Part shown: positions 36,600 through 46,376 of the stretch, in pieces
How positions within the stretch are numbered: the first letter of the stretch is position 1
How the letters are laid out: each line of letters starts with the position of its first letter
Assembly: GCF_011806525.1 (NCBI RefSeq)
Contig: NZ_JAAVKI010000004.1
Span: forward strand, 1-64,000
Direction: 5' to 3'
DNA from: Thalassospira sp. HF15
Lineage (GTDB): Bacteria; Pseudomonadota; Alphaproteobacteria; Rhodospirillales; Thalassospiraceae
DNA: 64,000 nt
Notes under the pieces: generated by a model
What the model was told of the DNA's origin: nothing
Seen by the model: only the letters and a program-made list of their open reading frames with translations
Database searches by the model: none
Program-made: the position numbers and the translations under genes

Positions 36600-37862
36600 T
36601 TATTGATTGGTCGTCGCAAGCAGACGGTCAAACGCCGCAGTTAGTCGGTCCACCTGGTCAATTGTGTTGTAGTGCACCATTGAAACACGCACGACGCCAG
36701 CATTATCAGACAGCCCCATATATTCGACCAGACGCCTTGAATGGAAATCGCCAAAGCGAATGGCGATGTTTTCCGCATCAATCGCCTTGCAGATATCCTC
36801 GGCATTGCGGTTATCAAAGCGAAACGCAATGGTCGGGATGCGCGTGCCGTCGCGGTTATCGTCCTGCCCGATGATCACGCAATCATTGCGCCCACGCAGG
36901 TAACGCAGCAAGCGTTCGGTGAGATCGTTTTCCTGATGGGTGATGGCGTCATAGGCGGCAACGATTTTATCGCGCGTGCTGCCGGTGCCGGACTTGTCTC
37001 CCATGGCCTTTTCACCCAGTTCGACCAGATATTCGACAATGCCGCAGACGGAATAGGCCATTTCGTAGCTGGGGTTGCCGGGCTCGAGCTTTCCGGGGAC
37101 TTTGTCCTTGCCGTAGAAATAATGATAAAGCGTATCAAGTTCGAGCAGCAGGTCATACTTGCCAAACATCAACGCCCCGTGCGGGCCGTAGGTCTTATAG
37201 AGGCTAAAGACATAATAGTCGGCGTCAAAGGCCTGAACGTCCACGGCGCGGTGCGGCGCATAGGCGACGGCATCAATGCAGATTTTGGCCCCATTGGCAT
37301 GGGCGTAATCGGCAAATTCGCGGATCGGATTGATCTCGCCAATGATGTTGGAAACGTGCGTGACACAGACCAGTTTGGTCTTGTCGCTCATGACCGCTTT
37401 GAGACCATCAAGGGTCAGACGCCCGGTGGTGACATCAGGTTCCCAGAAACGGAGATTGATGCCGAATTCCTCAAGCGCCACCCACGGGCCGATATTGCTT
37501 TCATGATCGCCGATGGTGACGACAATCTCGTCACCTGGTTGGAACTGGCTGCGCATGGCGCGCGCCAGGTTTTGCAGCAGTACCGTGGTTGACGGGCCGA
37601 AAATGATTTCCTCTGGCCGCGAAGCGTTCACCCACTGGGCAGCGGCCTTGCGGGCGTCCATCAGGGCCTCTGCCGCCTTTTGGGAGACTTCGTAGGACCC
37701 GCCGATCTGCACATTGCGATCGAGCAGGAAGCTGTTGATGCGATCCAAGGCCTTGGTCAGGATTTGCGATCCGCCGGCATTGTCAAAAAAGGTCCAGCCA
37801 TTGGCAAGGGCGGGAAACTGGCTTTGGACATAGTCCATATCAAGGGTACGTTGTGGTGCCAT
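36600..37862 (-). CDS. Cysteine desulfurase-like PLP enzyme (class V aminotransferase fold)
   Basis: 420 residues. The fold-type I/class V pattern is clear: 'FFDNAGGSQI' near the start, 'GDHESNIGPWVAL' near 120, 'ICIDAVAYAPH' with the PLP aspartate, and the Schiff-base lysine in 'VFSLYKTYGPHGALM'. It resembles the cysteine-desulfurase-like subfamily rather than IscS/SufS, and I do not see the usual SufS active-site cysteine loop. The ATG at 37860-37862 is preferred because GGAGG lies at good distance; an ATG three codons earlier abuts it. Next to hydA and an amino-acid importer, it may act on an imported amino acid (lyase or desulfurase); substrate unknown. Confidence 0.8.
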   Translation of the reverse strand: MAPQRTLDMDYVQSQFPALANGWTFFDNAGGSQILTKALDRINSFLLDRNVQIGGSYEVSQKAAEALMDARKAAAQWVNASRPEEIIFGPSTTVLLQNLARAMRSQFQPGDEIVVTIGDHESNIGPWVALEEFGINLRFWEPDVTTGRLTLDGLKAVMSDKTKLVCVTHVSNIIGEINPIREFADYAHANGAKICIDAVAYAPHRAVDVQAFDADYYVFSLYKTYGPHGALMFGKYDLLLELDTLYHYFYGKDKVPGKLEPGNPSYEMAYSVCGIVEYLVELGEKAMGDKSGTGSTRDKIVAAYDAITHQENDLTERLLRYLRGRNDCVIIGQDDNRDGTRIPTIAFRFDNRNAEDICKAIDAENIAIRFGDFHSRRLVEYMGLSDNAGVVRVSMVHYNTIDQVDRLTAAFDRLLATTNQ

Positions 37863-37910
37863 TGAAGGCATCCTCCGAGTTTCTGGTTTTGTTATTATAG
37901 GCGCTGGGCC

Positions 37911-38651
37911 CTAGTGATCGAGAACGGCGTGGAGGAAATTCCGTGTGCGTTCTTCCCTGGGCGTATCGAATATTTCGCTGGGCGTTCCGGCCTCGATAAT
38001 GGCGCCGCCATCCATGAACAGGACGCGGTCAGCCACCTGACGGGCAAAGCCCATTTCGTGGGTGACAACGACCATGGTAACCCCGGTCCCGGCGAGCTTT
38101 TTCATGACATCCAAAACCTCGCCGACCATTTCGGGATCAAGGGCGGATGTCGGTTCATCAAACAGCAAAACACGCGGTTCCATGGCTAAAGCCCGTGCAA
38201 TCGCCACGCGCTGTTGCTGCCCACCTGATAGTTGGGCCGGGTATTTGTCGGCCTGAACCGAAATGCCGACGCGTTCGAGCAAATCACGGGCGCGTTTTTC
38301 AGCATCCGCCTCGGACATTTTGCGCACCCGGATCGGGGCCAGCATGACATTGCGCAGCACGGTCATGTGCGGGAACAGGTTGAACGACTGAAACACCATG
38401 CCGACTTCGGCCCGCACCTGATCCAGATCCGGTCCCGGGCGCACCGGGATGCCATCGACGGTGATTTCACTGCCGTCTTCAAACGGTTCAAGATGGTTGA
38501 TGCAACGGATCAGCGTTGATTTGCCCGATCCCGAAGGGCCGACGACGCAGAGCACTTCGCCCTGGGTGATTTCAAGGTCAATGCCGTGCAGGGCAACGAA
38601 ACTGCCATAGGTCTTGCGGAGGTTGGAAATTTTGATCAATGGCGCTGTCAT
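37911..38651 (-). CDS. Polar amino-acid ABC transporter, ATP-binding protein
   Basis: 246 residues, GlnQ/HisP size. Walker A 'GPSGSGKST' near 38, Q loop '[14 protein letters not shown]', signature '[15 protein letters not shown]', Walker B '[15 protein letters not shown]' and '[15 protein letters not shown]' are all intact. The start overlaps the permease stop by one base (TGATG), so synthesis is coupled. It powers uptake of the amino acid captured by the binding protein at 39404-40201. Confidence 0.93.
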   Translation of the reverse strand: MTAPLIKISNLRKTYGSFVALHGIDLEITQGEVLCVVGPSGSGKSTLIRCINHLEPFEDGSEITVDGIPVRPGPDLDQVRAEVGMVFQSFNLFPHMTVLRNVMLAPIRVRKMSEADAEKRARDLLERVGISVQADKYPAQLSGGQQQRVAIARALAMEPRVLLFDEPTSALDPEMVGEVLDVMKKLAGTGVTMVVVTHEMGFARQVADRVLFMDGGAIIEAGTPSEIFDTPREERTRNFLHAVLDH

Positions 38652-39322
38652 CAGGCTCTCCCGCGGCTAAAACGTTTTTCAAGGCGCGCGACAAAGCGGA
38701 CCATCGGCAACAGCAGGATCAGATAGATCACAGCCGCACCGATCAGCGGCGTCGGATTGGCGGCAAGTGCCTGTGCCTGGGTCGCCTGTTTGAGCAGATC
38801 GGGCATGGCAACAACCGAGGCCAGCGCGGTGTCCTTAAGAACGTTGATGCAGTTATTGGTCAGCGGCGGGATGACGATGCGGATCGCCTGGGGCAGGATC
38901 ACATCGGTCATGATATAGCGGTTGGACAGACCGAGTGCGGCGGATGCTTCAAACTGGCCCTTGGGGATGGCTTCGATGCCCGCGCGGAAGATTTCGGCGG
39001 TATAGGCCGAAGACACCAATGTGAGTGCGGTGACGGCCGAGAAGAATGGCGACAGGCGAATACCGACAAAGGGCAGCGCGTAATAAACAATGATCAGCAA
39101 AACCAGAAGCGGGATCGAGCGGAAGACATCGATATAGCCGCGCACCAATGCGATCACGACCGGCCCGGCATAAAGGCGCAACACGGCCAGAAACAGCCCG
39201 CCGATCAGACCGGCAATGATGCTGGTTGCGCCAATCCCGATGGTAACCAGCAGGCCGTTCATCAATTGCGGCAGGCTTTGCATCAGGACAGGGATGTTAA
39301 AGAAAGTCGAAAATAAATCCAT
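38651..39322 (-). CDS. Polar amino-acid ABC transporter, permease
   Basis: 223 residues with about five hydrophobic helices and the HisM/GlnP-type cytoplasmic loop '[22 protein letters not shown]'. Only one permease gene is present, so it presumably forms a homodimer as in GlnHPQ-type systems. It sits between the binding-protein and ATPase genes in the same direction. Confidence 0.9.
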   Translation of the reverse strand: MDLFSTFFNIPVLMQSLPQLMNGLLVTIGIGATSIIAGLIGGLFLAVLRLYAGPVVIALVRGYIDVFRSIPLLVLLIIVYYALPFVGIRLSPFFSAVTALTLVSSAYTAEIFRAGIEAIPKGQFEASAALGLSNRYIMTDVILPQAIRIVIPPLTNNCINVLKDTALASVVAMPDLLKQATQAQALAANPTPLIGAAVIYLILLLPMVRFVARLEKRFSRGRA

Positions 39323-39403
39323 TTCACCACCAAGTCAGGTTGCCGCGCCGACGATCCCGGGAGACGATTGGCATCGTCGGCGCGCAAGAGATGCGATATG
39401 CGA

Positions 39404-40201
39404 TTAGTCGATGGACGGCATATCAAGGACCTTGACGGTCGAGGTGGTGTCTTCCGGTTTCGCACCGAACCAGGTTTCATGCAGACCGGCGATGAAGCCT
39501 TCTTTTTTCAGCTCGGTGATAACGTCGTTAACTTCGGTTGCGAGTTCCGCGTCCTTGTTAAACATGATCGAGTATTTTTCACCCGTCGTGATGCGTTCGA
39601 CCACCTTAAGGGCCGGCTTGTCCTTGACGTAATACAGCAGTGCCGGAATGTCGGACACGTAGCCATCAATACGGCCCGCCTGCAGATCCAGCATTGCCGG
39701 TGACAGGCCTTCGTAACGGCGGACTTCGTCAATGCCGTATGTGTCGCCGTTTTCGGTAACCCACATATCACCGGTCGAGCCGGTATCAACACCGACAACC
39801 TTGCCATCCATGGCATCAAGACCGGTGACACCGCCTTCTGCGGTCGCGGTCAGGGACTGGTCACTGTCATAGTATGGCTGCGCGAAGGTGACAGATTCCA
39901 GACGCTTGTCGGTGATCGTGATCGAGGATACCGCCATGTCGATCCGGCCCGACTGAACCGCCGGGAACAGACCGTTGAACGGAATGTTGACGAACTCGAC
40001 CGATTTGCCAAGGCGGCTTGCGATTTCATTGACAAGATCGACTTCGAAACCGACCACGGTGCCGTCTGCTTGTTCGAATTCCCACGGCACGTTGCCGATA
40101 TTGGCGCCGACGGTGAGATCGGCGGCATTGGCCTGATGTGCCATGCCAAGCGCCATTACCCCACCCATCACGGAAGCCGTTACATATGAAAAGAACTTCA
40201 T
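39404..40201 (-). CDS. Polar amino-acid ABC transporter, substrate-binding protein
   Basis: 265 residues with a ~26-residue signal peptide ('KKFFSYVTASVMGGVMALGM' minus the first M, cut after A-N-A). The mature part begins 'DLTVGANIGNVPWEFEQADG', matching family-3 (HisJ/GlnH) binding proteins, with 'VGFEVDLVNEIASRLGK' and 'MAVSSITITDKRLESVTFAQPY' as the second family block. It is the first gene of the leftward operon and lies 40 bp from a 29-bp palindromic operator, so it is under control of the divergent GntR protein. Confidence 0.9.
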   Translation of the reverse strand: MKFFSYVTASVMGGVMALGMAHQANAADLTVGANIGNVPWEFEQADGTVVGFEVDLVNEIASRLGKSVEFVNIPFNGLFPAVQSGRIDMAVSSITITDKRLESVTFAQPYYDSDQSLTATAEGGVTGLDAMDGKVVGVDTGSTGDMWVTENGDTYGIDEVRRYEGLSPAMLDLQAGRIDGYVSDIPALLYYVKDKPALKVVERITTGEKYSIMFNKDAELATEVNDVITELKKEGFIAGLHETWFGAKPEDTTSTVKVLDMPSID

Positions 40202-40240
40202 TTTATTGTCCTTGTGTTTTTCGAGATCCCTGTTAACTAC

Positions 40241-40269
40241 TGGTCTAACTGGTCAGACCAGTTAGACCA
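40241..40269. promoter_or_regulatory. 29-bp perfect palindrome, GntR/FCD operator
   Basis: The left half TGGTCTAACTGGTC (40241-40254) is mirrored exactly by GACCAGTTAGACCA (40256-40269) around one base. It contains TGGTC-N-GACCA, the form bound by FadR-type GntR regulators, and outer TGGTC/GACCA arms that could bind a second dimer. It lies between the importer operon and the gntR gene. Confidence 0.85.
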
Positions 40270-40388
40270 CAAGGAAACACAAAAGCAAAACCGTTGCAAG
40301 TGGGTTGGATAAAAATCGTGACAAACACACAACCAGCGCGGTATTCGCTTAATTGGGTTCAGACCCCAAGAACCAAGAGGGACGCGCG

Positions 40389-41078
40389 ATGTTCAACAAG
40401 ACCCTATTGCCGCAATCGGTGGCACGGGAAATTCAGGCCATGATTCAGGATGGCACTTTAAAGCCGGGCGAAAAGATCCCGTCCCAGCGCGAATTTGCCC
40501 AGAAATTCGGAATCTCGCGCGCGTCGCTTCGTGAAGCTTTGCTGACCCTCGAGACGCTTGGCCTGATCAAGACCGAAGCCGGTCGCGGTACCTTTGTTAC
40601 CGATGGCAAGGCGCAATCAGAAAGCGATATGGCGCCGTGGCGCTATTCGGAAAGCCACAGCGTTTTTGACGTGTTTCAGACGCGTATGATCCTTGAAAGC
40701 GAAATTGCCGCCCTTGCCTGCGGGCGCCTGGCCGCGACCCAGCTTGAAGCGATGGAAGAGGCTACCGACCGCATGGAAAAATGCTGGGCGGAGCAGGATC
40801 TGATTGCCAATGTCGAGGCTGATCTTGAATTTCACGCCACCATTGTCGCGGCATGTTCGAACAGCATGATGCGCGAACTTTATCAGGCAATGCGCGACAA
40901 GATCACCGAAACCCAGCGCCAGCCGATCCCGATCACCGATCCCGAGCGCATGCGCGAGTCCATTGGCGAGCACCGCAAAATCATTGCCGCCCTGCGCAAC
41001 AATGACGCCGAGGGTGCAAAGCGCGAAATGCAGGCGCATGTCCGCAACACCGCGCGCTGTGCAGGTTTGCAGACGTAA
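40389..41078 (+). CDS. GntR-family regulator, FadR/FCD subfamily
   Basis: 229 residues. The N-terminal winged helix reads 'LKPGEKIPSQREFAQKFGISRASLREALLTLETLGLI', followed by an FCD ligand-binding domain with metal-binding-type 'DLEFHATIVAACSN' and 'EHRKIIAALRNND' histidines. The ATG at 40389 has AGGGA upstream; an open frame 12 codons longer is less likely. It probably represses the divergent importer/hydantoinase operon from the 29-bp palindrome and responds to an organic-acid or amino-acid inducer. Confidence 0.9.
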   Translation: MFNKTLLPQSVAREIQAMIQDGTLKPGEKIPSQREFAQKFGISRASLREALLTLETLGLIKTEAGRGTFVTDGKAQSESDMAPWRYSESHSVFDVFQTRMILESEIAALACGRLAATQLEAMEEATDRMEKCWAEQDLIANVEADLEFHATIVAACSNSMMRELYQAMRDKITETQRQPIPITDPERMRESIGEHRKIIAALRNNDAEGAKREMQAHVRNTARCAGLQT

Positions 41079-41120
41079 ACTTCCCTCAATTCCACCGCCC
41101 TGCCCCGCATAACAATGACA

Positions 41121-41160
41121 GAAACGGCGTCCTGATTACGCGGGACGCCGTTTCGTTTTT
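41121..41160. terminator. Bidirectional-looking hairpin terminator between gntR and the phosphoesterase
   Basis: GAAACGGCGTCC (41121-41132) pairs perfectly with GGACGCCGTTTC (41143-41154), followed by GTTTTT. It sits in the convergent gap and clearly ends the gntR transcript. Confidence 0.85.
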
Positions 41161-42361
41161 AGCCCTTGCGGAGCGTAATCACGGTCAGTTCGGCAGGCAC
41201 GCCAACGCGCATCGCAAAGCCCGGCCATTGGGCGGTGCCGTTATTGACGTAAAGCTGCATGCCCCCGATGTCATACATGCCCGAGACAAAGCCGCCATTG
41301 ATCATGGCAACGATATTGTCAAAGCCCCAGACCATGCCGCCATGGGTATGGCCGGAAAGTTGCAGATCGACACCCAAGGGTGCGGCATCGCGGGCCATTT
41401 TCGGCTGGTGATCAAGCAGGATCACCGGGGCATTTTCCGGGCGACCGTCAAGCGCCTTGGCGACATCGGGTTCGGTACGGTTTGTCCGCCCTGCCCGAAG
41501 GTCGGTAACCCCTGCGATGGTCAGTTGGTCGTCGCCGCGATCCAGAACGATGTGATCGTTTTCAAGGGTCAGCATGTTGAGCCCGACAAAATGGCGCATC
41601 CAGTTTTCATAGCCGAAATAGTATTCATGGTTGCCCGGAATGGTGATGACACCATCAGGGGCGACAAGATCATGAAGCGGCTGCACATCATCATAGCGCA
41701 GCGGCAATTCGCCATCGATCAGATCGCCCGTGATCACGATCAGGTCGGCCTCAAGGGCGTTGGTTTTTTCAACCACCTCGGCCACCCATGGGCGGTCATA
41801 AAGCTTGCTGATATGAAGGTCGGTGAGCTGGACCATACGATAGCCGTCAAACCCGTCCGGCAGGTCGCGAATGGTGACATCCATTTCCTTGACCTCGGGG
41901 ACACGCATCGCCTGATTAACGCCAAAACAGGCCAGTGCGATGGCGGCAAAGGACATGATGGTGCGCAGCATGACAGGCCCGTGCAGCTTGCGGCGCAGGA
42001 TTACCCAGCGCAGGACCAGTCCGATCAGGTCATAGGCCAGTTGGAACCAGACAAGGAAGAACATCACGCCGAAAGCGACGTTGACCGCAACAACAACCGG
42101 CTGCGGAAATTCCGGCAAGAACATGCTGCCAAAGGTAATGCGGGAATACAGGTGATGCTGGGAGCCAACAAGCAACAGAACGGCGAAGCTGATCTTCGCC
42201 CAGCGCGGCCATGCCAGATGGCGGACATGACGCACCAGAACATACAAACAGGCCAGAGCGACAAAGACGTGAAACTGTAACACCGAAAAAACAATCCTTT
42301 GGATACAAACAAACCGCGGCGGAATATAGCCGAAACGTCCGCAATAATCGCCGCCAATCAT
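41159..42361 (-). CDS. Membrane-anchored metallophosphoesterase, YkuE/YaeI-like
   Basis: Up to 400 residues. About four hydrophobic helices occupy the first ~155. A calcineurin-like phosphoesterase domain follows with all metal motifs: 'QLTDLHIS' near 180, 'VITGDLIDG' near 210, 'IPGNHEYYFG' near 241 and 'LSGHTHGGMVWG' near 337. Related proteins hydrolyse UDP-diacylglucosamine or other membrane lipids. The start is uncertain: the first ATG (42359-42361) has no ribosome site, whereas a GTG about 28 codons later follows AAGGATT. The true product may therefore be ~373 residues. Confidence 0.8.
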   Translation of the reverse strand: MIGGDYCGRFGYIPPRFVCIQRIVFSVLQFHVFVALACLYVLVRHVRHLAWPRWAKISFAVLLLVGSQHHLYSRITFGSMFLPEFPQPVVVAVNVAFGVMFFLVWFQLAYDLIGLVLRWVILRRKLHGPVMLRTIMSFAAIALACFGVNQAMRVPEVKEMDVTIRDLPDGFDGYRMVQLTDLHISKLYDRPWVAEVVEKTNALEADLIVITGDLIDGELPLRYDDVQPLHDLVAPDGVITIPGNHEYYFGYENWMRHFVGLNMLTLENDHIVLDRGDDQLTIAGVTDLRAGRTNRTEPDVAKALDGRPENAPVILLDHQPKMARDAAPLGVDLQLSGHTHGGMVWGFDNIVAMINGGFVSGMYDIGGMQLYVNNGTAQWPGFAMRVGVPAELTVITLRKG

Positions 42362-42548
42362 TTAAACGTCTGAAACGGCAGATTGGTTTGCAAATTGATT
42401 GCGCAACATCAAAGCCCAATCAATGGCAATCACCTAGGATCATTCCAGAGAGTGTTGCGTTGCAAAAGGACAGGCGCGATACTCGGTCACGTTACCGACC
42501 CGGCCTGCCATTGCCCTGCCCTGGTCCGCCCCGTTTTCGGAGAATGGA

Positions 42549-43559
42549 ATGAAAAGCTTGCGTGCTGTGTTGATCGTGCTTGTGGTGATTGTCGCTGTCG
42601 CCGGGGGTGGATACGCCTATTGGCAATCACAGCAATCCGAGCTTCCCGAGTTTATCGCATCGGGCAACGGTCGGATTGAGGCCGAGGAAATCCGGGTTGC
42701 GACCAAATATGCCGGCCGGGTGGAAGACGTTCTGGTTCAGGAAGGTGATCAGGTTACCGCGGGTCAGGTTCTGGCGCGGATGGACACCGCCGAACTGGTT
42801 GCCAATCGCGCACGTGCACGTGCCGAGGTCGCGAGCGCTGAACAGGGCATTGCCGAGGCCAAAGCCCAGATCGTGCAGCGCGAAAGCGAGCTTTCTTTTG
42901 CCGAGCAGCAATTGGCCCGTGCCGAACAACTGGTCAAAAACAACAATATTTCACGCGAACAGGTCGATCAGCGCCGCGCAGATCGCAATGTTGCACAGGC
43001 AGCCCTGACAGCAGCCAAAGCGCGCCTTGTCAGTTCAAAAATGAATGTGGAGGCCGCATCCGCCGCCCTTGACGGCATTCAGGTACAGATTGATGATTCG
43101 GTGCTGAAAGCACCACGCGACGGGCGCGTGCAATATCGCCTTGCCGAACCGGGCGAGGTTCTGGCTGGCGGTGGTCCGGTCATCACACTGATTGACCTGA
43201 CTGATGTTTACATGAATGTGTTCCTGCCGACCCGTCAGGCCGGGCTTGCCTTTGTCGGCAATGAAGCGCGGATCATCCTTGATGCCGCGCCAAGCTTTGT
43301 CATTCCGGCCAAGGTATCGTTTGTTGCCGATGACGCCCAATTCACCCCACGTGAGGTCGAAACGCGGGCTGAGCGCGACAAACTGATGTTTCGCGTCAAG
43401 GTACAGATCGATCCGGAACTGCTTACCGAACATATCAAGCGGGTGAAAACCGGCCTGCCCGGTGAGGCCTATATCCAGCTGGCCGACCACACCGACTGGC
43501 CGGATGCCTTCACCCCGAATCTTCCCGATGACGCCACCCTGCGTCAGCAAACGCAATAG
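42549..43559 (+). CDS. HlyD-family membrane fusion protein, YhiI/YbhG-like
   Basis: 336 residues. One N-terminal membrane anchor (about 5-25) is followed by a lipoyl/barrel-sandwich half '[20 protein letters not shown]', a long coiled-coil hairpin (about 85-180, '[16 protein letters not shown]'), the second lipoyl half '[20 protein letters not shown]' and a beta-barrel. It bridges the inner-membrane exporter to an outer-membrane channel. It is the first gene of a three-gene exporter operon with an RbbA-like double ATPase and a YhhJ-like permease. A CGGAG ribosome site precedes the ATG. Confidence 0.9.
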   Translation: MKSLRAVLIVLVVIVAVAGGGYAYWQSQQSELPEFIASGNGRIEAEEIRVATKYAGRVEDVLVQEGDQVTAGQVLARMDTAELVANRARARAEVASAEQGIAEAKAQIVQRESELSFAEQQLARAEQLVKNNNISREQVDQRRADRNVAQAALTAAKARLVSSKMNVEAASAALDGIQVQIDDSVLKAPRDGRVQYRLAEPGEVLAGGGPVITLIDLTDVYMNVFLPTRQAGLAFVGNEARIILDAAPSFVIPAKVSFVADDAQFTPREVETRAERDKLMFRVKVQIDPELLTEHIKRVKTGLPGEAYIQLADHTDWPDAFTPNLPDDATLRQQTQ

Positions 43560-43570
43560 AGCGTGCCGCG

Positions 43571-46372
43571 ATGGTGGACCGCACCGAAAACATCGAGAAC
43601 GCCAAAAAACCTGATCGTTCCGACAACACGCCCGGGATCGCCGTGCGGCTTGAGGATGTCGGGCTGCAATATGGCAAGGTTACGGCACTCGACAAGATCA
43701 GCCTTGAAATTCCAACGGGCCAGACCGTGGGCTTTATCGGGCCGGACGGGGTGGGAAAATCATCCGCCCTTGCCCTGATATCTGGCGCACGCAAGGTACA
43801 GGAAGGACACGTTGAAACTCTTGGCGGGTCGATGCGTGATACCAAGCACCGCACCGCGATCCTGCCGCGCATTGCCTATATGCCCCAAGGGCTTGGCAAG
43901 AACCTGTATATGGACCTGACGGTGCGCGAGAACCTTGAGTTTTTTGGCCGTCTGTTTGGTCAGGACAAGCGCGAGCGCGATGAACGCATTGCAAGGCTTG
44001 TCGAAGCGACGGGACTTGATCCGTTTACCAAGCGCCCGGCGGGCAAGCTTTCGGGCGGGATGAAGCAGAAACTGGGTCTTTGCTGCGCACTGATCCATGA
44101 TCCGGACATCCTGATCCTTGATGAACCGACGACCGGGGTTGATCCGCTGTCGCGTCAGCAGTTCTGGCAACTGATTGATGCCATCCGCGAGACCCAAAGC
44201 GCGATGACGGTATTGGTCGCGACGGCCTATATGGATGAGGCCGCGCGCTTTGACCGGTTGATTGCGATGAATGATGGTAAGGTGCTGGCAACCGGCACCT
44301 CTGATGAGATATTGGCGCGCACCGGATCGGAAACGCTTGAGGCGGCATTTATCGAACTTTTGCCCGAAGACCAGCGACGCGGCCACCATGAACTTTCGAT
44401 CCCGCCAAGGACCGTACACGGCGAGACACCAGCGATTGTTGCCGAGCACCTGACCAAGAAGTTCGGCGATTTCACCGCCGTTGATGATGTCAGCTTCCGG
44501 ATTGAACAAGGCGAGATTTTCGGATTCCTCGGATCGAATGGCTGCGGCAAGACCACGACCATGAAGATGCTGACCGGGCTTTTGAATGCGTCTGCGGGCA
44601 CCGCCGAACTATTTGGCAAACCGGTCGACGGGAAGGATATCGCGCTGCGTAACCGGGTCGGCTATATGAGCCAGGCCTTTTCGCTTTATTCCGAGCTGAC
44701 CGTTCTGCAGAACCTTGAACTGCATGCGCATCTGTTTCATTTGCCCAAGGACAAGATCGCGCCCCGGATTGAGGAGCTTTCAGATCGGTTTCGGCTTGGC
44801 CCCTACCTGGATGATCTCAGTGAACGGCTGCCGCTTGGTGTGCGTCAGCGGCTTTCCCTTGCCGTGGCGATCATTCACAGCCCGGAAATCCTCATTCTGG
44901 ATGAACCGACATCGGGTGTTGATCCGGTGGCACGTGACGGGTTCTGGGAATTGCTGATCGAGCTTTCACGCGATCAGGGGGTGACGATTTTCATTTCCAC
45001 CCACTTCATGAACGAGGCGGAGCGCTGTGATCGCATATCGCTGATGCATGCGGGCCAGGTTTTGATCAGTGATACGCCCGACGCGATCACCAAGGGGCGC
45101 GGTTGCGACACGCTGGAAGAAGCGTTTATCAGCCACCTTGAAGAAGCCGCAGGCGGGGACGAAACGCCGTCAGCCCCTGCCCCGACCAAAGCACTTGCGG
45201 GTGGGACTGACGGGCAGCAAAACTGGAAGCCGGCAAAGGCGTCACTATTTAGCTTTCGGCGTTTGTGGGCCTATTCGCTGCGCGAAACCATGGAGCTTGT
45301 CCGTGACCCGATCCGGTTGATGTTTGCCCTGATCGGCACGGCGATCCTGATGCCGGTGTTTGGCTGGGGCATTACGTTTGATGTGGAAAACCTGACCTAT
45401 GCGGTGCTTGATCGCGATCACAGCCCCGAAAGCCGGACCTATATCGAGAACCTTTCGGGGTCGCGCTATTTCGAGGCGCAAGCGCCACTGATCAGCAATG
45501 CGGACCTTGAGGCACGATTGCTTTCGGGTGACATTTCATTGGCGATTGAAATCCCGCCCGGCTTCGGGCGCGATGTCGGACGCGGGACCAGCCCTGAAAT
45601 CGGGGCATTTATTGATGGTTCGATGCCGTTTCGCGCCGAGACCATTCACGGCTATGTCGAAGGCATTCATCGGCGTTATCTGGCAGAACACCTTAAGCGT
45701 GATGTTGGCAGTTCTGATACCGGTCAGCCTATGCGGATTGAAACGCGATATCGTTATAATCAGGATTTCAAAAGCATCTATGCCATGGTGCCGTCGGTCA
45801 TTGCGTTGCTTTTGATGTTTATTCCGGCGGTCTTGATGGCGGTTGGCGTGGTGCGCGAGAAAGAACTGGGATCGATCACCAACCTTTATGTCACGCCGGT
45901 CTCAAAGCTTGAATTTTTGTGGGGCAAACAATTGCCCTATGTGGCGCTGGGCCTGATCAACTTTGTTTTGATGGCAGCCATGGCGCTGTTCTGGTTTGAG
46001 GTGCCGTTGCGCGGCAATGGATTGACGCTTCTGGTCGGTGCGATCCTGTTTGTGACGTCGACCACGGGCCTGGGACTTTTGATTTCGTCCTTTACCAACA
46101 CCCAGATCGCCGCCCTTTTTGGCACCGCGATTGCCACCATGGTGCCCTCGGTGATGTTTTCAGGGATGATGCAGCCGGTATCTTCCCTTGAGGGGGCGCC
46201 AGCGGTGCTTTCGACCATCATTCCGACGTCGCATTTCATGTCGATCAGTGTCGGCACCTTTACCAAGGCGCTGGGCTTTGCGGAGCTTTATCCCGAACTG
46301 ATCAGCCTTGCGATTTTCTTCCCGGTATTGACCGTGCTGTCGATGCTGCTTTTAAAAAAGCAGGAGGTGTAA
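43571..46372 (+). CDS. rbbA: RbbA-like ABC exporter: two ATPase domains fused to a permease
   Basis: 933 residues. The first ABC domain has Walker A 'GPDGVGKSS' near 58 and signature '[11 protein letters not shown]'; the second has Walker A 'GSNGCGKTT' near 320 and a weaker signature '[11 protein letters not shown]', then '[14 protein letters not shown]'. From about 560 a linker leads to an ABC-2 permease with a membrane-inserted N-helix, a periplasmic domain and five C-terminal helices. This fusion matches E. coli RbbA/YhiH (~911 residues), described as a ribosome-associated ATPase but most likely an exporter. It is flanked by its fusion protein and a second permease; substrate unknown. Confidence 0.88.
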   Translation: MVDRTENIENAKKPDRSDNTPGIAVRLEDVGLQYGKVTALDKISLEIPTGQTVGFIGPDGVGKSSALALISGARKVQEGHVETLGGSMRDTKHRTAILPRIAYMPQGLGKNLYMDLTVRENLEFFGRLFGQDKRERDERIARLVEATGLDPFTKRPAGKLSGGMKQKLGLCCALIHDPDILILDEPTTGVDPLSRQQFWQLIDAIRETQSAMTVLVATAYMDEAARFDRLIAMNDGKVLATGTSDEILARTGSETLEAAFIELLPEDQRRGHHELSIPPRTVHGETPAIVAEHLTKKFGDFTAVDDVSFRIEQGEIFGFLGSNGCGKTTTMKMLTGLLNASAGTAELFGKPVDGKDIALRNRVGYMSQAFSLYSELTVLQNLELHAHLFHLPKDKIAPRIEELSDRFRLGPYLDDLSERLPLGVRQRLSLAVAIIHSPEILILDEPTSGVDPVARDGFWELLIELSRDQGVTIFISTHFMNEAERCDRISLMHAGQVLISDTPDAITKGRGCDTLEEAFISHLEEAAGGDETPSAPAPTKALAGGTDGQQNWKPAKASLFSFRRLWAYSLRETMELVRDPIRLMFALIGTAILMPVFGWGITFDVENLTYAVLDRDHSPESRTYIENLSGSRYFEAQAPLISNADLEARLLSGDISLAIEIPPGFGRDVGRGTSPEIGAFIDGSMPFRAETIHGYVEGIHRRYLAEHLKRDVGSSDTGQPMRIETRYRYNQDFKSIYAMVPSVIALLLMFIPAVLMAVGVVREKELGSITNLYVTPVSKLEFLWGKQLPYVALGLINFVLMAAMALFWFEVPLRGNGLTLLVGAILFVTSTTGLGLLISSFTNTQIAALFGTAIATMVPSVMFSGMMQPVSSLEGAPAVLSTIIPTSHFMSISVGTFTKALGFAELYPELISLAIFFPVLTVLSMLLLKKQEV

Positions 46373-46376
46373 CGAT

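Noticed and set aside
42435..42452. AGGATC-N-TTCCAGAGA here and at about 55963, considered as a shared regulatory motif
   Set aside because: A single pair of 17-mers with one mismatch is expected by chance in 64 kb, and neither is symmetric.
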